From the NCBI GenBank assembly GCA_017506865.1, contig JAFCMP010000525.1, positions 248,001 to 312,000 of the forward strand: a stretch of 64,000 nt of DNA, given 5' to 3'. Both the position numbers and the translations under genes were made by a program. Positions 57,785 to 64,000 of the stretch are shown here, in pieces. Source of the stretch: Tribonema minus. Its lineage: Eukaryota; Sar; Xanthophyceae; Tribonematales; Tribonemataceae. Position 1 is the stretch's first letter, and each line of letters opens with the position of its first letter. The notes beneath the pieces are model-generated. The model saw only the letters and a list, made by a program, of their open reading frames with translations. It had not been told where the DNA came from and did no database searches.

Positions 57785-59865
57785 TCAACCTGTATCTGGG
57801 CTGACGCTTGGCATCTGCGTGGAAGTAGGCCATTTTGCAGCCCCCTTCATCACCATTCAGCTCTGCGTTGATTCAACAGTGGTCCTGCAGTCACTGTAGG
57901 CCGCATTGTAGATGAGGCGCATATGCCACAGAGTTCAGTTCATATGCCTGTGAAGACAGTGTTCTACGGTGTCAAGAGTTTGGCACCCCTTAACGGACAG
58001 GGGGCAGCAGTACGTTATGCCAGAAGCAGTGCCATACGCGTGGCTGCTGCGGTGCAGACAATTGAGGGGGGCTCACTGCCCATCCTGAGGGGATCCTGTC
58101 AGGCATGTGAGTGCGCACTGACGGGAATGCTGGTTCAGCTCAACGGTGCGTCGTGCAGCCCCCCCCCCCCGCCCCCCCAACCCCATGCACGCTTCAAGTT
58201 ATCGCAAACAAACCTGGTCCAGTGAGTGCATCATGCTTGTAATGATAGTTGTATGAAGATCACCACACATTGATGGCCACTTGAAGTCTCCACTGCGCGC
58301 TCGGGGCACAGGTGGAGCCGGACAACTGTCTGCAGCATCTTGATACAATTGCCACCGTCAGCCTTGGCGCATGTGGAAGCCTCAGGCCTTTTAAGCTGCA
58401 GCAGACCATACTGCATGACAGATATGTATACTTCGAAGTATACTATCTTGCCAACGCTTGGCGCCACCTCTGCCAGGTGCACAAACCACGAGCCGCGAAT
58501 CATTGAGTGTCCTTGCCAATGCAATATCCTAAGAGTATGACTCTGTCTGACCAGGTGATATGTGAACGCGCGCGTAGGGCTCTCAGTACGAGATCATTGT
58601 CCTCATCCAGCTTGGGGGCAGCGCTGGTAACAATTGTGGTGAGGATACGAAGGCACACACGTACGCCATGTAGGGTTGAACCCTACATGTGTCATCCGTG
58701 CTAATTGCAAGCTCCAGCTATAGGAGTCGCTGAATTTCACAAGTCACCGAGCCGCTCAACGCTGCCATTTTGCTGAGGCGGCAGCAGCTGTGACAGTCCC
58801 TGGCTCCATAATGCTGCTGACAATGCATACCCCATGGCCCTGACCCTTTTGCTAACCCTTGTTGCAAATTGAACCCTAGCCATAAGGCTTGCTGCAGGTA
58901 CGTGGACTAGCCGCTGTGCATACTACTAGTAGAATTGCGTGCATGCACATTCAATTGTGGCGTCGCATGTACTGCTTACCATGTAAAAATCACGCTATTG
59001 CGAGTTGTTGAACGAGTGAATTTTGAGCATTATTTTTCCCCCAAAATCAGGGCTGAGAGCAGCTGGAACAAGATTAAGTCATGCTCTCAAGCCGTGCAAT
59101 GTAGTGCGGCCAACTGAACTATTTTGCTGCTCAATCTCTGCTCACTCATGGGTGTGCTTAAAAAGTAACGGTGTCTGATTCCAGAGGGCGTGCAGCCTGC
59201 GAACGTCTGAGTATTGCCAGGTTCTCTGTGATGCTTCAAGAAGTGTTAGGTAGTGTACGTTGAATGGAATTGCACTGCAGCGTTGCCTGCTTTCACAAAA
59301 ACTTCGCAAGACGCATGTTCGAAAACTCATGGTGTGAACATTGTGCCTGATGTTATTTGCGTGCCTTTTTGGCGGAGGTGTTGCCCGGTTGATGTTGAGC
59401 GCTGACATCCTCTATGCAGACATTTGCGCGTGCGCTCATGGAATAACCGTGCATGGTGGCTGTCATTGCCAGGCACAATGCATTTGTGAGCGAGCTGTGA
59501 ACATTTGCCATGGGGCGGGTTCTGTCAACCTTTTGTTTCAACCTGTTGTTCAACAAGCAGGCACATACATGCCATCACTCAACAGCAACATGTAGCAGGC
59601 TTTCACAGACGCGCAGTTGCTGGGGATGAAGGTGCACACAGCGCAGCCAGCGTTCACCTACAGTGCCAGTCACCCGCACCTACTGCAAAGCACATGCGCA
59701 CGGCACGGGCAGTCCACGAGTACGGCGCACACGCAGCTGCGGCGAGGGCAGAGGTGTGTCATTCAGTCGGTCGTGTGTGGGTGCAGCAGCGCTGCGGTCG
59801 CGCGCCCGCAAGGGGCGCTAGCGCGCATTGCCGCCAGTTGCTGTGTGCACTTTTGTTCAATGCAT
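57785..59865 (+). repeat. Segmental duplication, copy C (~2.1 kb)
   Basis: Diverged copy of 47935-50355 in the same orientation (TGGGCTGACGCTTGGCATCT; GGCTGCTGCGGT; GCGCTGACATCCTCTATGCA; GTGTGTCATTCAGTCGGTCG). It lacks the tRNA. More small insertions and deletions separate it from A than separate B from A. Confidence 0.75.
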
Positions 59866-60443
59866 CGTATCACTGTGGTGGCGCCCCCTCTCCCCCTGGC
59901 CGTCTCCCATGTACACATCATATCTGTGTCGGCTTGTGTCTCGCGCGGCTGCGCTGTGCGTTCCAATGGCATGCAGTGGTGCGCAGGGCACCTGACCTTG
60001 GCGACTGCGATAGCTCACGCAACAAAGTATGTCGCTGTCAATGAATGGGCATCAAACAGTGCATTGCTGGTCAAGCTGCCAGCCTTTGCACTTGCTCTGG
60101 ACGCCTCCGCCTCTGCGGGCCCCCCTCTCCCCTGCCGCTGCCGTGTAGTGCTGTTCTGATTCGCGTGGGGGACAAGCAGAATGAATGGCCCGTTGTGGGG
60201 CGAGCTGTGCTCACCGCGAGCAGCCATCGGGGCGCTGCGAGCATGACCAAGCATGTGTCATCAGCGAACCCGCCTGCCTGCCTGCCTGAAGCAGGTCAGC
60301 GGCGCCCGTGTGCGACTGCCCGCCCTCTGCTGCCACCAAGGGCGGGGGTCGCGCAGGTGCCTCAAACCTTCACGTGCCATACAGTCCAAGCACGAAAATC
60401 TGCGCGGGCGCGTCCGCCGCCTATCTAGAGCGCCTGCGTCGAA
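59866..60443. other. 3' flank of the right-end gene
   Basis: About 580 bases between duplication copy C and the stop codon of the minus-strand gene at 60444. It is GC-rich with a CCTGCCTGCCTGCC run near 60272. No gene is supported. Confidence 0.45.
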
Positions 60444-62535
60444 CTACAGGCCGCGCATGGCGCGCCGCCGCCGCGCTGCTGCCGCGAGCTCCTGGGCGTC
60501 CGAATCCTCATCGCTGCTGATGCCGCCGCTAGCCGCTGCTGCAGGGGGCGCCGCCTCTGGCTCCGATTCTGAGCGCTGCTCTGGCTCTGGCGTCGGAGCA
60601 CGCCGTTTTTGCTTCTGCGCAGGCAATCGAAGACAGCGCAGCGCCGCTACACTCAGCCATCACGGCGAGGTGCAGTAGCAGTTGATAATACGCATCTATA
60701 TATATATATACATGCGCGCTGCTGCACGCACAAGGCACCACGGCATCAGCTGACGCGTTTGACGCAAGGTGCAGGGGAAGCATGCAAGTGCAGTACCTTG
60801 GCTGGTGGTGGAGATGAGGCAGCGGCGCGCTTCCCTGCGGTTGCTGCCCCCCTCCCCCCCCTGCCTCTGCCCCTGCCCCTACCCCTCTGGGGCTTGCCAG
60901 CATCGCCACGGCTCGCTGCTGCCTTGGGCTGCAGCACCTCTTCCTCTTCAGCAGACTCCTCCGCTGCCTCTGGAGTGCTGTGTGCTGATTCAGCGTCGCT
61001 GGCAGATGGCTCCTGCAAAATTGTGAAAAAAAAAATGAGGTCGGTCAATTCTTTCGCATCCAAACACGCAAACACGCACATTACTTACCACGCACGAGCG
61101 CTTGGTGTCAGCATGGCATCAACGCGTAGGCATGCCGAAGTGCGCTGCGTCACTCGCTCTTTCCAGCTGAAGAGGCGGCCTCCTTACAGTCTACTTCAAG
61201 CCGAGGGCTGCTGCCGCAACTTTGCAGATCGCCACTATCACAAATTGGCCGCCAACGCAAACCGCTGTGCCCCCCGCACCTTAATTAAAGCTCAGCACAT
61301 TCAAATAATGCAATTCCATGAATTCCGCGCACCTCCTCCATGGACGTGCTCGTGCGCGCCGCGCGCCGCGGCCGCGGCCGCTGCTGCTGCGCCTTGGCCG
61401 CCTTCTGCGGCGACCGCTTCTTGCCAGCCGCGTCCGCGCGCTTCGCCTTCTTGCCATAGGCCGTTGGCGCGGCTGCCGCTGCGGCGGTGCCCTTGGCCCG
61501 CTTCCCATTGGCCTTCGCAGGCGGCTCGTCAGTTTCGCTCTCCGAAGCGTCGCCGTCCGTGCCGCTCGAGCCGCTCTCTGGGCGCGCGGCGGGGCGCTTG
61601 GCGCTGCCGTTGGCGCTGCACGCGTGCGGTACGTGCTTATGCATATCAGAACTGCAGCGGTCAGTTGATGTGGCATGCTGCAGTGAGTATCAAAGGCCCT
61701 CCCAGTCGCCAAGTCGTGGTGTTGCATTTCTATGCGGTCAGTGCAGCATGGCTGCTCCCACTGTGGAGCGGCGGTGTTTGCATTGCGGCACACGAAAACG
61801 GAGCACGGCAGCATGCCGGCAGCTGCAGCTGAACTGAATACACAAATGAAGCCACAAAACGCAACAAGCAAGCATTTCAGACTCAAAACGCACTCCCTTT
61901 CAATGTTGGTGAGCATGATTGCCACAGAAGCTTAGTTTTTGGATGCACGCGAGCAAAACCAGCATCTACGCAGCCCCCTCGTGCTGCTCCCGCCCCCCGG
62001 CACATGCAGACAGCGGCTGCACTGCCCCGCCCTGGCACGTCAGCACCCCATGACACACTCCGCGGCGGCCAGACTTGCCTTGTATCCTGCTGAAGACGTA
62101 GATGACAGAGGGTTCCTATAAAAACTGCCTTCCATTCTGTTGAAGCGCCTGCTGAAGACGTACATGACTGAGGGTTCCAATAGGAACTGCCTTCCATTCT
62201 GTTGAAGTGAGCACATGCCTGAGGATACGTATAGCGCACTGCATACACACATACCTGACGATGGGGCTCCCCCAGTCCGGCAGGCGAGGCGGCGCCCCCC
62301 CCCGCGCCGCGCCGCTGCCGCCGCCGCCGGACCTCTTGCTCCCCCCCGCCCCCCCCCGCGAGGGGCCGACCTTTGTCATGGGCGTAGCCAGCACTCCGCG
62401 CAGCGCGCTCTCTGCGCGTGCGGGGTCCATGGTGAGCGTCGCCGCTGCGCGCTTCGTGGCGGAAGGCACGCGGTGCGCGAACATGTCCGTGGGGAGGAAG
62501 ATCTGCACGGGGTACGGCTGGAGGTTCTCGGGGGT
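60444..62535 (-). CDS. 3' part of a gene for a charged, low-complexity nuclear-type protein (4 exons seen, continues to the right)
   Basis: Exons 62535-62255, 61615-61333, 61012-60797 and 60614-60444 (stop) join in phase (AG|C at the first junction, phase 0 at the others). The first encodes a more ordinary stretch (PYPVQIFLPTDMFAHRVPSA; ATLTMDPARAESALRGVL). The rest is a tail alternating acidic and basic blocks: SSGTDGDASESETDEPPAK, KKAKRADAAGKKRSPQKAAK, EESAEEEEVLQPK, an RGRGRGRG box, and PTPEPEQRSESEPEA with SSDEDSDAQE. Such tails are common in chromatin proteins; the family is not recognised. Further 5' exons probably lie at about 62790-62925 and beyond 63440, but phases could not be fixed. 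Confidence 0.7.
62090..62213 (+). repeat. 62-bp tandem duplication, two copies
   Basis: CTGCTGAAGACGTAGATGAC at 62090 and CTGCTGAAGACGTACATGAC at 62152, each followed by AACTGCCTTCCATTCTGTTG. It lies in the intron just 3' of exon 62255-62535. Confidence 0.85.
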
Positions 62536-62569
62536 CTGCGGCGGCGGGGGAGGGGGGGGGGTAAGAAGA

Positions 62570-62770
62570 AGCAGTGTTAATTGGTGAGTGCGCCTTCAAG
62601 TGAGTGTGTGTGTGTGGGGGGGGGGGGGGGGCACAAAAAGCAGTGTGCTGATTGGCGAGTGCATTCTTGAGTGAGTGAGTGACCTGCGAGCGGCCCTAGG
62701 GGGAAGGAGGGGGGGGTGGAGTAAAAGGCAGCGCGGATTGATGAGTGCGTCCGCGAGTGAGTGAGTGACT
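62570..62770 (+). repeat. ~65-bp degenerate tandem repeat, three copies
   Basis: Units share ATTG.TGAGTGCG, GTGAGTGAGTGA and an AAAA.GCAG.G segment. GT-rich and G-rich runs explain the Thr/His frames on the other strand. Confidence 0.75.
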
Positions 62771-63439
62771 CAAAAGCGGCGCTGCTGCTGCGCAGGGCGA
62801 CCCTGCGGCGCTGCAGATAGGAGGCCACGGGGGATGCACAACATGATGCGCACACAAGTCTGTCGGTTCGGCGGAGCTGCAGCGGGCACAACCGCGGGAC
62901 GCAGGGACGTCAGCAGCAGCAGCCGGAGCACCTGGCGAAAAAAAAGCACATACAAAGCTATTCTTGAGGGTTCTCCTTGTTGAGCAGCAGCGCTTGAAAC
63001 GTGGGGGGCGGGGGAGGGGGGGGGGGGGGCTGCGCTTAGCATTTTGTGGTGCGTACTTGCAGCGGTCAGAGCACGGGATGTGCTATGGTGGCATAGCTCA
63101 GTGCGTTGTGCTCCAAAGCGTGCACCAACATGCAGCCCTTTGCTGGAGCCTGAGCTTGATGCTACTGTCGCATGTGCCGGACAACACCATCAATGACAGC
63201 GAACACCGACGACAGGGCACGGGCACGGCTTCGTGTGCCACACACTAGCGTGCCGTGGTTCTGTTGTGTTGTAGCCAAGAGCTGCAAACACTACACTTAC
63301 GTGGCCTTGCATTTTGCGACGTGCCTTGCAGTGTGTTTGTCAGTGGGTTGCACACTGTGCTTGTTGCAAGCATTGCTGTCATAACGGCCGCTACCCTGAT
63401 GGAAGCACTTTTGCAGCAGCGCGCGCGCATTGCGGGTCG

Positions 63440-64000
63440 AGGGCCCCACCTTTGCGAGCGAGAGCAGGATGGGCGCGCGGCTTTTGCCACTACTTCATCA
63501 CATTGTCAGCATGCATGACGATAAACTTCCAGCCCGTCAAGGACAGCAGATAAAGGAGCTTCTGCAGCAGCGTGAGGGGGATAAGCATCACTGTGCCCCC
63601 AGCACAACTTCAAAGAACATCGTTAGCATGAGGGATGATAGATTTTCAGCCCCTCAAGCGAGGTACTCACATGAAAGCACTCTTTGCAGCAGCATGACAG
63701 GATGGGTATTGCTGTGCCCCCACCTTGACGCGCGAGAGCACGAAGGCGCACACGGCGTCCACCGCAACTACTGCGAAGCACGTAGCTGGCATGCATGATG
63801 TCAGCCCGTCGAGCGCGGTATACACAAGACTTCTGCGTCAGTGAAAGGGGGGTATGTCAGTATCCCTGTGCCCCCACCTTGACACGCGAGAGCAGGAAGG
63901 CGCGCGCGGCGTCCTGCAAAGCAGACCGTCAGCATGCATCATGACAGCCCGTCGAGAATATGTAGAACAAAGCACTTTTGCGCCAGCGCAAGGGGGGTAT
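63440..64000 (-). repeat. Tandem units each containing an exon edge (…LLSRVK|donor), running off the window
   Basis: CCCCACCTTGACGCGCGAGAGCA-type donor edges occur at about 63721 and 63877, with a diverged one at 63446. Each is preceded by a related ~100-150-base intron segment (CTGTGCCCC; CAGCCCGTCGAG; GCATGCATGA). The copy at about 63880-63914 has both a CAG acceptor and a GTGGGG donor around a short reading DAARAFLLSRVK. Confidence 0.7.

Noticed and set aside
63083-63125. GGTGGCATAGCTCAGTGCG, resembling a tRNA 5' half
   Set aside because: No matching T arm or 3' acceptor strand follows.

Overview
The window looks like nuclear DNA of a protist, most likely a microalga of the stramenopile or haptophyte kind. 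The grounds are: spliced genes with GT-AG and a few GC-AG introns and GC-rich, Ala/Gly-rich exons; degenerate interstitial TTAGGG telomere-type repeats; a long array of ankyrin-like repeats of the 'LQWARANGCPW' type, common in stramenopiles, haptophytes and giant viruses; and a varied load of transposable elements. The lineage is an inference; I could not search a database.

Layout. 1-10972 is a Mutator-like (MULE) DNA transposon with ~150-bp terminal inverted repeats. Its six-exon transposase (4327-10229, minus) joins in phase and ends in a SWIM zinc finger followed by a PDZ-like domain. The MULE sits in an old LTR-retroelement fossil (10973-13052, continuing after 18612). The same fossil is interrupted by a full-length 5.5-kb non-LTR retrotransposon (13053-18580, minus) with one 1779-codon ORF (RT plus restriction-like endonuclease) and perfect 32-bp target-site duplications. 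21.0-23.0 kb is poor in recognisable genes. 23059-24764 holds a divergent pair of paralogous single-exon genes, one with a premature TAG. 25791-25830 is a head-to-head telomere-repeat junction.

27022-43054 (minus) is the main host gene: a long coiled-coil protein with a C-terminal kinesin-14-like motor domain, read here from about 15 exons that mostly join in phase. The nucleotide-binding motifs of the motor look degenerate. The introns of this gene are full of partial tandem copies of the adjoining exon edges, including splice sites. The same pattern appears in the gene fragment at the right end of the window. 44397-46269 (minus) encodes a Ser/Arg-rich ankyrin-WW protein. 46840-47775 holds two 5'-truncated copies of the non-LTR element, close to a tRNA-Lys(CUU) gene (47824-47895).

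47.9-60 kb is a repeat-rich region. It contains three diverged copies of a 1-2.4-kb segment (the second carries a truncated tRNA-Lys), a 556-bp TIR element with TA ends, an F-box-like/ankyrin-like repeat gene (53440-55014) with a compensated frameshift, and an inverted duplication of a small gene fragment. 60444-62535 (minus, continuing right) is the 3' end of a gene for a nuclear-looking protein with an acidic/basic tail.

The host genes do not form an evident pathway. The unifying theme is how the DNA grows: nested transposons, tandem duplication of splice-junction segments inside introns, segmental duplication and interstitial telomere repeats.
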